Source of the DNA: Anaerolineales bacterium
Lineage (GTDB): Bacteria; Chloroflexota; Anaerolineae; Anaerolineales; Villigracilaceae
Reading direction: 5' to 3'
Length of the DNA: 64,000 bases
Assembly (NCBI GenBank): GCA_016744335.1
Contig: JADGEO010000004.1
Location: forward strand, 47,043 to 111,042
How positions within the stretch are numbered: the first letter of the stretch is position 1; each line of letters starts with the position of its first letter. Under the pieces are notes generated by a model, which worked only from the letters and a program-made list of their open reading frames with translations, searched no databases and was not told the origin of the DNA. A program made the translations under genes and the position numbers. Shown piece by piece: positions 8,188-15,828 of the stretch.

Positions 8188-9030
8188 CTATTCTACCCCT
8201 AAATCGGCATCTGTTTTATCCGCATCTGGGAAAAAGAGTGGTTGACCATACTTATCTACCCCAAATTCTTTGATGAGGGCTTGAGTTTCATCGCTAATTA
8301 TAAAATTGGCGAAATCTAACGCGCCTTCGTAATTGATATTCTCCCAATTATCAGGTTCAACGGTCATGACGTGGTAGACGTTGAGCAAAACTTCATCACC
8401 TTCGAGCAGAATTTCTAAATCGAGATTATCTTGGTTGGCGAGGTAAGTGGCGCGGTCTGTCATTGTGTAGGCTTGCTTCTCGGAGGCAATGATGAGGGTT
8501 GCGCCCATGCCTTGACCGGATTCAATATAGCCATCCCACGCGGGGGTAAGGTCTACACTGCTCCAGATGGCACGTTCTTTTTTGTGGGTACCCGAGTCAT
8601 CGCCGCGGGAGACGAATTCAGCTTGGGCAGAGGAGATGCTGGTTAACGCTTCCCCAGCCGAGGGCAAAGAGCCAATCGCCGCGGGGTCGTCCGCAGGTCC
8701 CACCAAAACAAAATCGTTGTGCATGACAAGGAAGCGATCGAGCCCGAATCCCGCATCCATCAATTCTTGTTCAGCAGGAGGTGCGTGGACGAGGAGGACA
8801 TCTGCGTTGCCTTCTTCTGCCATTTTGAGCGCGGCACCGGTGCCGACTGCGATGGTCTGAACGGTGTAACCACTTTGCTCTTCAAAAATGGGAACGAGAA
8901 AATCGAGCAGACCCGAATCTTGGGTGCTGGTGGTGGTGGCGAGAATGATATTGGGGTTGGATGGGGCGGCACTGGCGCAGGCAGAAATTGCCAGGCTAAG
9001 AAGAAGTAGGGTGATGAGTGTTTTTTTCAT
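8188..9030 (-). CDS. tupA: Tungstate-binding lipoprotein, substrate-binding component
   Basis: Extracytoplasmic solute-binding protein of the importer. ATG at 9030 gives MKKTLITLLLLSLAISACAS, a lipoprotein signal peptide with the lipobox cysteine at residue 18. The mature protein begins with LATTTSTQDSGLLDFL, the strongly conserved TTTST oxyanion-binding motif of TupA. It is followed by GTGAALKMAEEGNADVLLVHAP and FVSRGDDSGTHKKE, also ligand loops of this family. 280 residues is normal. The frame extends upstream, but only this start gives a signal peptide. The gene heads the tupABC run; hairpins upstream may be regulatory. Tungstate rather than molybdate is inferred from family resemblance. 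Confidence 0.92.
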   Translation of the reverse strand: MKKTLITLLLLSLAISACASAAPSNPNIILATTTSTQDSGLLDFLVPIFEEQSGYTVQTIAVGTGAALKMAEEGNADVLLVHAPPAEQELMDAGFGLDRFLVMHNDFVLVGPADDPAAIGSLPSAGEALTSISSAQAEFVSRGDDSGTHKKERAIWSSVDLTPAWDGYIESGQGMGATLIIASEKQAYTMTDRATYLANQDNLDLEILLEGDEVLLNVYHVMTVEPDNWENINYEGALDFANFIISDETQALIKEFGVDKYGQPLFFPDADKTDADLGVE

Positions 9031-9062
9031 GTTGTTCCTATATGAATTTGAAGAAGTGCATT

Positions 9063-9267
9063 GCATCCGCTTTTGGATGCGTTGCAGTTTGAGTTTGGCA
9101 AAATATGCATATTTTGCTAGACCCGATGTGCAACACATTTACTAGGCGCAATGCACATCGGGCATGTTGAATAAAAAATCCTTGCGAAGGATGCTTTTGA
9201 GTGAAAAGGATTGTTTGGCAAAACAGATTTTTTCTCAAAGCAATTAAGGAGAAACCTTCGCAAGGAT
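9063..9267. promoter_or_regulatory. Cluster of palindromes upstream of tupA
   Basis: The gap between the regulator gene and tupA holds several inverted repeats. These are GCATCCGCTTTTGGATGC (9063-9080), a perfect 20-bp palindrome with arms GCAAAATATG (9098-9117), CCCGATGTGCA paired with TGCACATCGGG (9122-9132 and 9152-9162), and ATCCTTGCGAAGG paired with CCTTCGCAAGGAT (9178-9190 and 9255-9267). The last may end the regulator transcript. The 20-bp palindrome is the best operator candidate because it lies about 70 bp upstream of the tupA start. Confidence 0.5.
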
Positions 9268-9275
9268 GGTGATAC

Positions 9276-10250
9276 CTAAAAAATAATTTGCTCCCCGCTA
9301 TGCCGAACTTTATAGCCCGTTAGCGACCGTGCCGAAGCACGAAAAGCCGATGTTTGGATTTCATCAAAAAGCGGTGCGGCTATGTCGGCATATTCTTCGG
9401 AAACAATAATATCGAAGCGTTCTTCAAAAAGGGGAATAAAATCAAGCTCGCATTGCAACGCTGAGGCTTGTAGACCGATGGCGACATCGGCAACCCCATT
9501 TTTTATTCTTTCTGCGGTGGCGGTATGGGTGGCGCAAGTCTTTTCATAGCCGTTGATTGTGTTAACGGGGATATTTTTTTCTCGCAGTTTTTCATCAAGC
9601 CAAATGCGCGTTCCTGAGCCTGCATTTCGATTGAGAAAACGAATATCGTCACGCATCAGGTCGTTCAATCTCTTAATCCCGTGTGGGTTTTTTGGTGCAA
9701 GCATCAGCCCTTGCACCCGATGTGCGAGCGTTACGACCTGGACGCTCCGCTGTGGAAAAAGTCGGCTCAAATAAGGTGTGTTGTAATCGCCGCTCGCATC
9801 CAACAAATGCGCGCCGCTAAGATGGCAAAGTCCCTGTCGCAAATTGATTAATCCATCCAACGAGCCAACGGGATGCAAAATAATATCAAGATGGGGAGAT
9901 AATTTTTTAGCAATTTCCTCGATAACCAGATCGTGACTGCCCGCAAAAAGCAGTGTAGGACGTTCGCCTTGAGGCAAAATCATCTTTTGGATGAGAAAAG
10001 CCCCAGCTTTAGCACGATAAAATTTCTCGGTAACCGTGCCGCGCACGCGTGTTTCAGCTTGCTCGATGAGGTCGGCATCTGCCAGAATTTGAACGTGATG
10101 CCGCACCCACGCAGGTGACTTGCTCATCTTCTGCGCCAAATGCGTCAGCGTCGCTGGTTTTGCCATCAGATATTGCAAAATTTCCATGCGGCGTACATCA
10201 GCAAGGAGTTTGGTTTGGGATAGGGAGTTGATTAATTGAGCTTTTTTCAT
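9276..10250 (-). CDS. ArsR-type HTH regulator fused to a periplasmic-binding-protein-like (PF12727-type) domain
   Basis: One-component regulator. Residues about 5-75 form a winged helix: VRRMEILQYLMAKPATLTHL, then KSPAWVRHHVQILADADLIE as recognition helix. Residues from about 110 form a PBP-like sensor: LLFAGSHDLVIEEIA, then RQGLCHLSGAHLLDASGDYN, RFLNRNAGSGTRIWLDE and VADVAIGLQ. These are the signatures of the domain found in molybdate/tungstate-linked regulators, so the sensed ligand is probably the oxyanion carried by the adjacent TupABC. ATG at 10250 follows AAGGAA at rather long spacing; an ATG at 10289 is an alternative. It is transcribed in the same direction as tupA. Confidence 0.85.
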   Translation of the reverse strand: MKKAQLINSLSQTKLLADVRRMEILQYLMAKPATLTHLAQKMSKSPAWVRHHVQILADADLIEQAETRVRGTVTEKFYRAKAGAFLIQKMILPQGERPTLLFAGSHDLVIEEIAKKLSPHLDIILHPVGSLDGLINLRQGLCHLSGAHLLDASGDYNTPYLSRLFPQRSVQVVTLAHRVQGLMLAPKNPHGIKRLNDLMRDDIRFLNRNAGSGTRIWLDEKLREKNIPVNTINGYEKTCATHTATAERIKNGVADVAIGLQASALQCELDFIPLFEERFDIIVSEEYADIAAPLFDEIQTSAFRASARSLTGYKVRHSGEQIIF

Positions 10251-10332
10251 AGCAATTAAGTTTTTCCTTAACTGCTTCAATTCTAGCATGGATGAGAAAA
10301 TGGGACAAGGTTTTTCGTGATAGACTAAAGTT

Positions 10333-10737
10333 ATGAGAATTTTCCTTAGCCTAAAAGTCCCCCGTGGAGATGTGGAACGTGAAGCGATTGTCTCTCAGCT
10401 TGAAGAGGCTATCCGCGCGACGGGGCATATTCCCTTTGTTGCGGTAGATGAAATTGTTGAAGCAGGCTTAACCGCCCCCAAAGATTTTATGCCTTTTGTG
10501 CGTGATGAATTAGCAGATTGCGATTTGATGGTTGTTGTTTATCACCCCGAATTGCGTGGCGGATTAATCGAAGTTGGTATTGCATATCAGCGCAAAATCC
10601 CGATTTGGTTGTGCCATAAAGCGGAAGAAAAAGTTTCATCTTCGATGATAGGCTGTACGGATGAGATTTTTGAATATGTGGGTGTGGATGATTTGTCTGA
10701 GAAGATTTTAGAAAGATTGTCTTTGAGTAAGTTTTAG
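10333..10737 (+). CDS. Nucleoside 2-deoxyribosyltransferase-like protein
   Basis: Small 134-residue Rossmann-like protein. The start MRIFLSLKVPRGDVEREAIV, the central FVRDELADCDLMVVVYHPE and the following GGLIEVGIAYQRKIPIWL follow the layout of nucleoside 2-deoxyribosyltransferase and TIR-related proteins. In that family the aspartate before the hydrophobic strand and the glutamate of GxxxExGxAxxxxxP are the active-site region. The expected activity is cleavage or transfer at an N-glycosidic bond, substrate unknown. The gene is divergent from the tup regulator, with 82 bp between the starts. No clear partner gene. Confidence 0.65.
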   Translation: MRIFLSLKVPRGDVEREAIVSQLEEAIRATGHIPFVAVDEIVEAGLTAPKDFMPFVRDELADCDLMVVVYHPELRGGLIEVGIAYQRKIPIWLCHKAEEKVSSSMIGCTDEIFEYVGVDDLSEKILERLSLSKF

Positions 10738-11041
10738 CTCCGATTTCGGTTGGCTTGAAAGCTGAAGGTGGTATTAGCTTTACGAGATCTTCCGCTTTGA
10801 TTTTCTTGTCTTCAAAGAGGATTTTTTGCTCTTTCTCATTCAGAATGTCAGTTAATCCTGCCGCAAGATACCAAGAATTAAAGAACGCTGTTTCAAAAGG
10901 AAAATCCATCTCTATTGCTTGGTTGACCAATTTGACGGCTAATGAAATCTTGGTGTGGAATTTTTCATATAAAGCCCAAAAACCAGAATTATGAAGCAGG
11001 GTAGGCTCAATTTCTTTCTTGAATTTGTTGCGTTCTTTTTT
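10730..11041 (-). pseudogene. Remnant of a DDE transposase (IS4-like)
   Basis: A frame opening after a TAG at 11042 encodes a stretch with the look of a transposase catalytic core: GFWALYEKFHTKISLAVKL, then EMDFPFETAFFNSWYLAAG. In IS4-type enzymes the equivalent of FNSWY is usually a DSWY motif holding the second catalytic aspartate; here it is asparagine. No start, no N-terminal domain and no inverted repeats are visible, and the frame then runs antisense into the preceding gene. Best read as an old, inactivated insertion fragment. Confidence 0.45.
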
Positions 11042-11168
11042 CTATCTTAAAAAAATATACGCATAGATAAAAAAACTGATGCAAGGCAATGTTTTTCACA
11101 AAATTGTACCTTGAATTCATCTTCTTACTCATCCTTGCCCTCCCTCCCCCGTGAGGTATAATCGCCCC

Positions 11169-11666
11169 ATGCCAATCCTAGACCCAAACGCCATTGATTT
11201 TATTTCCCGTAGCCCTGAGCAATCTCGGCGCATGGGGATGCGTCTGGGCGCAATGCTCAAGATCGGCGATATCGTTTGCCTACAAGGTGATTTGGGCGCG
11301 GGAAAAACCACTTTTGTACAGGGCGTAGCTCAGGGTTGGGGTTCACTAGACCCCGTTAGTAGCCCAACCTTTATTATTGTTAATATGTACCGCCGTGCAG
11401 ATAAAAATCAACTCTTCCACCTCGATACCTACAGGCTAGAATCTGCGCCAGAAGCTGAAATGCTCGATTTAGACGAAATGCTGGCAATTGGCTCACTGCT
11501 TATTGAGTGGCCCGAACGTATCGAAAGCATTTTGCCCAAAGAGCGTCTTTGGCTCAAACTCGAATATATAGATGAAGAACACCGCCGCTTAAAACTCACA
11601 GCAAAAGGTAAGTATTATCAAAATATGATTAATCAATTACGCAAATCTGCTTTTGGCGTAAGCTGA
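11169..11666 (+). CDS. tsaE: tRNA threonylcarbamoyladenosine biosynthesis ATPase TsaE
   Basis: P-loop ATPase needed with TsaB, TsaC and TsaD to make the t6A modification of ANN-decoding tRNAs. Walker A GDLGAGKTTFVQGVA sits near residue 40. SSPTFIIVNMYR and LFHLDTYRLES near residues 70-90 are the family's switch segments. IEWPERI, the conserved EWPE motif, lies near residue 115. ATG at 11169 (MPILDPNAIDF) is preferred over a GTG six codons upstream. The length of 165 residues is slightly above average because of a short C-terminal tail. tsaB follows after an intervening toxin-antitoxin pair. Confidence 0.93.
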   Translation: MPILDPNAIDFISRSPEQSRRMGMRLGAMLKIGDIVCLQGDLGAGKTTFVQGVAQGWGSLDPVSSPTFIIVNMYRRADKNQLFHLDTYRLESAPEAEMLDLDEMLAIGSLLIEWPERIESILPKERLWLKLEYIDEEHRRLKLTAKGKYYQNMINQLRKSAFGVS

Positions 11667-11698
11667 TTTTTTTGTGACGAAAGATTTATCTTACCTGT

Positions 11699-12124
11699 AT
11701 GCAAAGAATCAAAAAAATGTCTAAAAACCCCAGTGACTTAAGTCCCCTGCTAGAGATATTTAGCCAATTCCCTAAAATTCAGGTTGTATATCTTTTTGGT
11801 TCAGGTGCATCTGGAAATCTGCATGCCGAAAGCGATTTAGATTTAGGCATAAAAGGTGAAGAAGGCATTAAAAACCAGCAACTTGATATCCTCACAGAAT
11901 TAGCACGTCACGGTTTTTGTCATGTTGATTTGGTCTTTATGAACACAAACGATATTTTTATGAAATACGAGGTTGTGCGACAACGCAAAATTTTATATAA
12001 AAAGAAAAACTTTGAAGCAAATAGCTATTATTCTTTAATAATGCGGCAATATGAAGATTTTTATCCTTATTTAAAAGTACAACGAGAGGCTTTTAAGCGG
12101 AGGTTATTAAATGATGGTAATTAG
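11699..12124 (+). CDS. mntA: MntA-type antitoxin nucleotidyltransferase
   Basis: Minimal nucleotidyltransferase. FGSGASGNLHAESDLDLGI gives the GSx10DxD catalytic motif around residues 37-52, and a further acidic residue is in VDLVFMN. In characterised MntA/HepT systems this enzyme transfers AMP to a tyrosine of the partner toxin and silences it. Two starts are possible, ATG 11699 and ATG 11717. The stop codon overlaps the start of the downstream HEPN gene by 14 bp, as expected for the pair. It lies between tsaE and tsaB, so the pair has entered the t6A gene cluster. Confidence 0.85.
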   Translation: MQRIKKMSKNPSDLSPLLEIFSQFPKIQVVYLFGSGASGNLHAESDLDLGIKGEEGIKNQQLDILTELARHGFCHVDLVFMNTNDIFMKYEVVRQRKILYKKKNFEANSYYSLIMRQYEDFYPYLKVQREAFKRRLLNDGN

Positions 12125-12530
12125 ACCCGAAGTAATAGAACGCCGTCTCAGCAAACTAAATGAATATATTAAAGTTCTTCAATCTCTCCAAAAATACTCT
12201 CTTGAAGAATTCACATCAAACCCCGAACGCTACGGAAGCGCAGAGCGTTTCTTTCAATTAGCCATAGAAACCACTATAGATATCGGTAACCATATTGTTG
12301 CCGACATGGATTTAGGCGAAACCCGCTGGAGTAGCGACATCCCCTCAATTTTAGAAGAAAAAGGCTATCTTTCTATATCCTTGCGAGAAACCTGGATAAA
12401 AATGATTGGCTTTCGTAACCTGCTCGTTCACGATTATCTAGATATAGAACGAGAAACTGTTTATCAAATTCTACAAGAAAAAACAGAAGACTTAATCGCA
12501 CTCAAAAAAGTGTTCGCCCAATTTTTATAA
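12111..12530 (+). CDS. hepT: HepT-type HEPN toxin ribonuclease
   Basis: HEPN-domain protein of 139 residues, nearly all helical. The catalytic Rx4HxY motif is present as RNLLVHDY near residue 103-110; the tyrosine is the AMPylation target in studied HepT toxins. The start overlaps mntA by 14 bp (ATG 12111, or 12114 directly after). The toxin lies second, after its antitoxin, a usual order for MntA/HepT. Only four bases separate its stop from tsaB, so tsaB may be co-transcribed with or translationally linked to the toxin gene. Confidence 0.87.
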   Translation: MMVIRPEVIERRLSKLNEYIKVLQSLQKYSLEEFTSNPERYGSAERFFQLAIETTIDIGNHIVADMDLGETRWSSDIPSILEEKGYLSISLRETWIKMIGFRNLLVHDYLDIERETVYQILQEKTEDLIALKKVFAQFL

Positions 12531-12534
12531 AATT

Positions 12535-13227
12535 ATGTTACTCGCAGTAGACACCTCCACCACCCAAGTCGGCATCGCACTGTATGATGGTACGCAAGTT
12601 GTTGGCGCAAGCTCATGGTACGGAAAATTACGCCACACCACTTCGCTCGCGCCAGAAATTGACGCGCTCTTAAAACGCACAAATTCTAAAATGAACGATG
12701 TAACCGCACTGGGCGTTGCTATTGGTCCTGGCTCATTTACCAGCCTAAGAGTGGGGTTATCTCTGATGAAAGGACTCGCCCTCGCGCGTTCTTTACCTTT
12801 GATTGGCGTCCCGACACTGGATATTCTCTCAACCGCCGTAGCCACACGTGAGGTGAGGCTTGCTTGCCTTCTACAAGCTGGGCGCGGACGTTTGGCAGTT
12901 GGTTACTATAACGCGTCTGATGCCGGGGTCTGGGAACCCGAAGAAAATCTCAGCGTGATGCGTATAGATGAACTTGTAGAATCTATAGAAGAACCAACGC
13001 TCATTTGTGGAGAACTCTCAGCCGAAGAGCGTGAGATTATTGCTAAAATTGACTTAGCAGAACTCTGCTCACCCGCGCATTCACTGCGCAATCCTGCCTC
13101 TTTGGCAGAAATTGCTTGGGAGCGGTATCAAGCTAAAAGCACGAGCGCTAAGTCAGGTCAAAACGCGGATGACGCGGCAAGTCTATCCCCTATTTATTTG
13201 CAGGTTGGGGCACAAATCCCATCATAA
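12535..13227 (+). CDS. tsaB: tRNA threonylcarbamoyladenosine biosynthesis protein TsaB
   Basis: Scaffold protein of the ASKHA fold that forms the t6A complex with TsaD and TsaE. MLLAVDTSTTQVGIALYDG opens the protein. LGVAIGPGSFTSLRVGLS near residue 62 is the diagnostic GPGSFTGxR-type segment, here with a serine after FT. 230 residues is the usual length. ATG 12535 lies four bases after the hepT stop. A short A-rich stretch rather than a clear Shine-Dalgarno sequence precedes it. Operon with tsaE interrupted by the MntA/HepT pair. Confidence 0.93.
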   Translation: MLLAVDTSTTQVGIALYDGTQVVGASSWYGKLRHTTSLAPEIDALLKRTNSKMNDVTALGVAIGPGSFTSLRVGLSLMKGLALARSLPLIGVPTLDILSTAVATREVRLACLLQAGRGRLAVGYYNASDAGVWEPEENLSVMRIDELVESIEEPTLICGELSAEEREIIAKIDLAELCSPAHSLRNPASLAEIAWERYQAKSTSAKSGQNADDAASLSPIYLQVGAQIPS

Positions 13228-13329
13228 ATAGAAACCAATCTTTATCAACCATAATCAACCTGATAAGAAAGCGTTTTTCGTAAATATGTTTTATGAAACC
13301 TGTCAGGTCTAAAAATGTTCGGAGAAAAA

Positions 13330-14643
13330 ATGAAAAAAGAACTAATCAAAAAACTAGAAAAAAAAGAAGCCCGTATGGCAGTTTTAGGATTGGGCTATGT
13401 TGGCTTACCTCTTGCAGTTGTTTTTGCTGAAGCAGGCTTTGACGTTATCGGCATCGACCCAGATGTAAGTAAAGTTGACGCATTGAATAAAGGTGAAAGC
13501 TATATCCCCGATGTTAAAACAGAAGCCGTAGCAAAACTGGTGAAAAGTGGAAAAATAAAAGCCACTACTGATTTTTCGGCAATCAAAGATGTTGAAGCTG
13601 TAAGCATTTGTGTGCCAACGCCTCTGAAAAAAACGGGTGACCCCGATATGTCTTATATAGACACAGCGACCACCGATTTAGCAAAATATATGCACCCCGG
13701 CATGGTCGTGGTCTTGGAATCAACAACATACCCAGGCACCACCCGCGAGTTTATTTTGCCCATGCTCACCGAAAAAAGCGGATTAACCGTAGGCGAAGAC
13801 CTTTTCTTGAGCTTCTCGCCAGAACGCGTTGACCCGGGTCGTGAAGATTGGACGACCATCAATACGCCTAAAGTTTTAGGTGGAATCACAGAAGCCTGCA
13901 CTGAGGTTGCTTGTGCATGGTACAGCGGTGCGATAGAGACCGTTGTGCCAGTTTCATCTACAGAAGCGGCAGAGATGTCAAAATTGCTTGAAAACACCTT
14001 CCGTATGATTAATATCGGCTTGGTAAATGAACTCGCCATTATGTGCGACAGGCTTGACGTAGATGTTTGGGAAGTAATTGAAGCCGCGGCAACAAAACCG
14101 TTTGGCTTTATGAAGTTCACCCCTGGTCCCGGCTTGGGCGGACATTGTATTCCCATTGACCCTCTCTATTTATCTTGGAAGTTAAAATCGGTCAATTACA
14201 ATGCCCGTTTTATCGAATTAGCTTCTGAAATCAATACAGGAATGCCGCGTTATGTTGTTCAAAAAGTGCAAGACGCACTCAATTTTCAGAAAAAGTCAAT
14301 TAACGGGAGCAAAGTTCTTGTTTTGGGTGCTGCCTACAAACCTGATGTGAACGATTTACGCGAATCACCTGCTTTAGATGTGATTGGTTTACTTGCAGAA
14401 AAAGGTGCAGAGGTTAGCTATCATGACCCCTATTGCCCCACCCTCAAAGCCCATAATGATGAAATAATGGAAAGCGTGCCAGATATGTTGGGCACAGTCG
14501 CCAAATCTGATTGTGTGGTCATCATCACTGATCATAGCGAATACCAATATGATGAGATTTTAGAAAAAGCACAACTCGTTGTTGATACTCGCAATGCTCT
14601 AGGAAAAGCCGCACGTGCAGATGAGAAGGTTTTTGGACTTTAA
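13330..14643 (+). CDS. Nucleotide-sugar 6-dehydrogenase (UDP-N-acetyl-hexosamine/UDP-glucose dehydrogenase family)
   Basis: NAD-dependent four-electron dehydrogenase oxidising C6 of a UDP-hexose to the uronic acid. AVLGLGYVGLPLAVVFAEAG near residue 15 is the NAD-binding GxGxxG. STTYPGTTREF and SFSPERVDPG form the middle domain. GPGLGGHCIPIDPLYLSWK near residue 260 carries the catalytic cysteine, and GAAYKPDVNDLRESPAL is the UDP-binding C-terminal domain. I start at ATG 13330 because GGAG lies five bases upstream; an ATG at 13315 has none. Closest resemblance is to WbpA/UDP-GlcNAc 6-dehydrogenases. It is followed by an epimerase and a flippase, a surface-polysaccharide group. Confidence 0.9.
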   Translation: MKKELIKKLEKKEARMAVLGLGYVGLPLAVVFAEAGFDVIGIDPDVSKVDALNKGESYIPDVKTEAVAKLVKSGKIKATTDFSAIKDVEAVSICVPTPLKKTGDPDMSYIDTATTDLAKYMHPGMVVVLESTTYPGTTREFILPMLTEKSGLTVGEDLFLSFSPERVDPGREDWTTINTPKVLGGITEACTEVACAWYSGAIETVVPVSSTEAAEMSKLLENTFRMINIGLVNELAIMCDRLDVDVWEVIEAAATKPFGFMKFTPGPGLGGHCIPIDPLYLSWKLKSVNYNARFIELASEINTGMPRYVVQKVQDALNFQKKSINGSKVLVLGAAYKPDVNDLRESPALDVIGLLAEKGAEVSYHDPYCPTLKAHNDEIMESVPDMLGTVAKSDCVVIITDHSEYQYDEILEKAQLVVDTRNALGKAARADEKVFGL

Positions 14644-14650
14644 ATAAAGA

Positions 14651-14707
14651 ATCTACGAAGATACACGAAGTTCATTAAAATAAAAAACTTCGTGCTTCTT
14701 CGTAGAT
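14651..14707. repeat. Intergenic inverted repeat (ACGAAG type)
   Basis: Twenty-two-base arms (left 14651-14672, ATCTACGAAGATACACGAAG and on; right 14686-14707) pair at all but one position around an A-rich loop. It sits between the dehydrogenase and the epimerase, ending 14 bp before the epimerase start. Confidence 0.7.
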
Positions 14708-14721
14708 AATCAAGGTTTTTT

Positions 14722-15699
14722 ATGGCAAAATATCTTATTACAGGTGCCGCTGGTTTTATTGGCTCTCACTTATCAGAGAGACTTATTGCAGAGGGGCATG
14801 AAGTCTTGGGCATTGATTGCCTCACTGATTATTATTCGAGAGCACAAAAAATGCTCAACAAGAATAGAGTCTCCGACAAGGGGGGCGAATTTCTGCACCT
14901 TAACTTAGCGGAGGATGACCTTAACACCGCGTTTGAAGGTGCACTCAATGGCGTAGAAGTAATTTATCACCTCGCCGCACAGCCCGGGATTTCTGCAACA
15001 ACGCCTTTTGACGCGTATCTAAAAAATAATATCATTGGAACACATCGTCTCTTGGATGCCGCGAAAAAGTCTACATCTCTGCGTGGATTTGTCAACATCT
15101 CCACTTCTTCCGTTTATGGTGCAGATGCGAGCAGTGATGAGAGAGCAGAACCCAAGCCCACGTCTTATTATGGCGTTAGCAAACTTGCCGCAGAACAATT
15201 AGTTTTAGCCGCCGCACGTGAAGAAGATTTTCCCGCTTGCTCAATGAGACTTTTTTCTGTCTATGGACCTCGCGAACGTCCTGAAAAACTCTACCCCAGA
15301 TTAATTGCAAGTATTCTTGAAGATAGAACCTTCCCCCTTTATGATGGAAGTGAAAAGCATCTGAGAAGCTATACCTACGTTGGCGATATCGTTGACGGAT
15401 TGGTATCATCGCTAGACAAACTGGATAAAATCAAAGGAGAAATCTTCAACATCGGAACAGATATCGCAATTACAACAGGCGAAGGCATCCGTATTGTAGA
15501 AGAAATTATCGGTAAAAAAGCAAAAATAGAGCCAAAGCCAAAACGCCCCGGCGACCAACTCAAAACGCATGCTAATATCACAAAAGCACGTCAAGTCTTG
15601 GGCTATAACCCCACAACCACAGTAAAAGATGGGCTAGAGAAAGAAGTTGAATGGTATAAAGAGCATATCTTTGAAAAAATTGATTTGTGGCAAAAATAG
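14722..15699 (+). CDS. NAD-dependent nucleotide-sugar epimerase (UDP-glucuronate 4-epimerase-like)
   Basis: Extended short-chain dehydrogenase/reductase of 325 residues. TGAAGFIGSHLSERL near residue 7 binds NAD. HLAAQPGISATTPFDAYLKNN is typical of uronate epimerases. The catalytic serine-tyrosine-lysine set is visible as STSSVYG and YYGVSKLAAE. RLFSVYGPRERPEKLYPRLI and the late NIGTD segment are substrate-binding. With the upstream 6-dehydrogenase it would convert a UDP-hexuronic acid to its C4 epimer. The exact sugar is not determinable. The start ATG 14722 follows the hairpin repeat. Confidence 0.85.
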   Translation: MAKYLITGAAGFIGSHLSERLIAEGHEVLGIDCLTDYYSRAQKMLNKNRVSDKGGEFLHLNLAEDDLNTAFEGALNGVEVIYHLAAQPGISATTPFDAYLKNNIIGTHRLLDAAKKSTSLRGFVNISTSSVYGADASSDERAEPKPTSYYGVSKLAAEQLVLAAAREEDFPACSMRLFSVYGPRERPEKLYPRLIASILEDRTFPLYDGSEKHLRSYTYVGDIVDGLVSSLDKLDKIKGEIFNIGTDIAITTGEGIRIVEEIIGKKAKIEPKPKRPGDQLKTHANITKARQVLGYNPTTTVKDGLEKEVEWYKEHIFEKIDLWQK

Positions 15700-15702
15700 C
15701 AA

Positions 15703-15776
15703 AATGCACGAATTGCACGATTTTTTAATACTTTAAAGCTTTTATTCGCGTCATTCACCTATTCGCGATATTCGCG
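15703..15776. repeat. Intergenic imperfect inverted repeat (GCACGA/GCGAAT type)
   Basis: GCACGAATTGCACGATTTTT at the left and ATTCGCGATATTCGCGTT at the right form imperfect arms around a central stretch; the short words repeat within each arm. It lies between the epimerase and the flippase genes. Confidence 0.5.
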
Positions 15777-15828
15777 TTAAAAAACAACAGAAAGAAAAAT
15801 TTTCAACCTTCAAACCCACTGCCCTTAA

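Noticed and set aside
10755..10994. Plus-strand reading frame after the deoxyribosyltransferase-like gene
   Set aside because: The opposite strand carries transposase-like text in this stretch, which explains the open frame.
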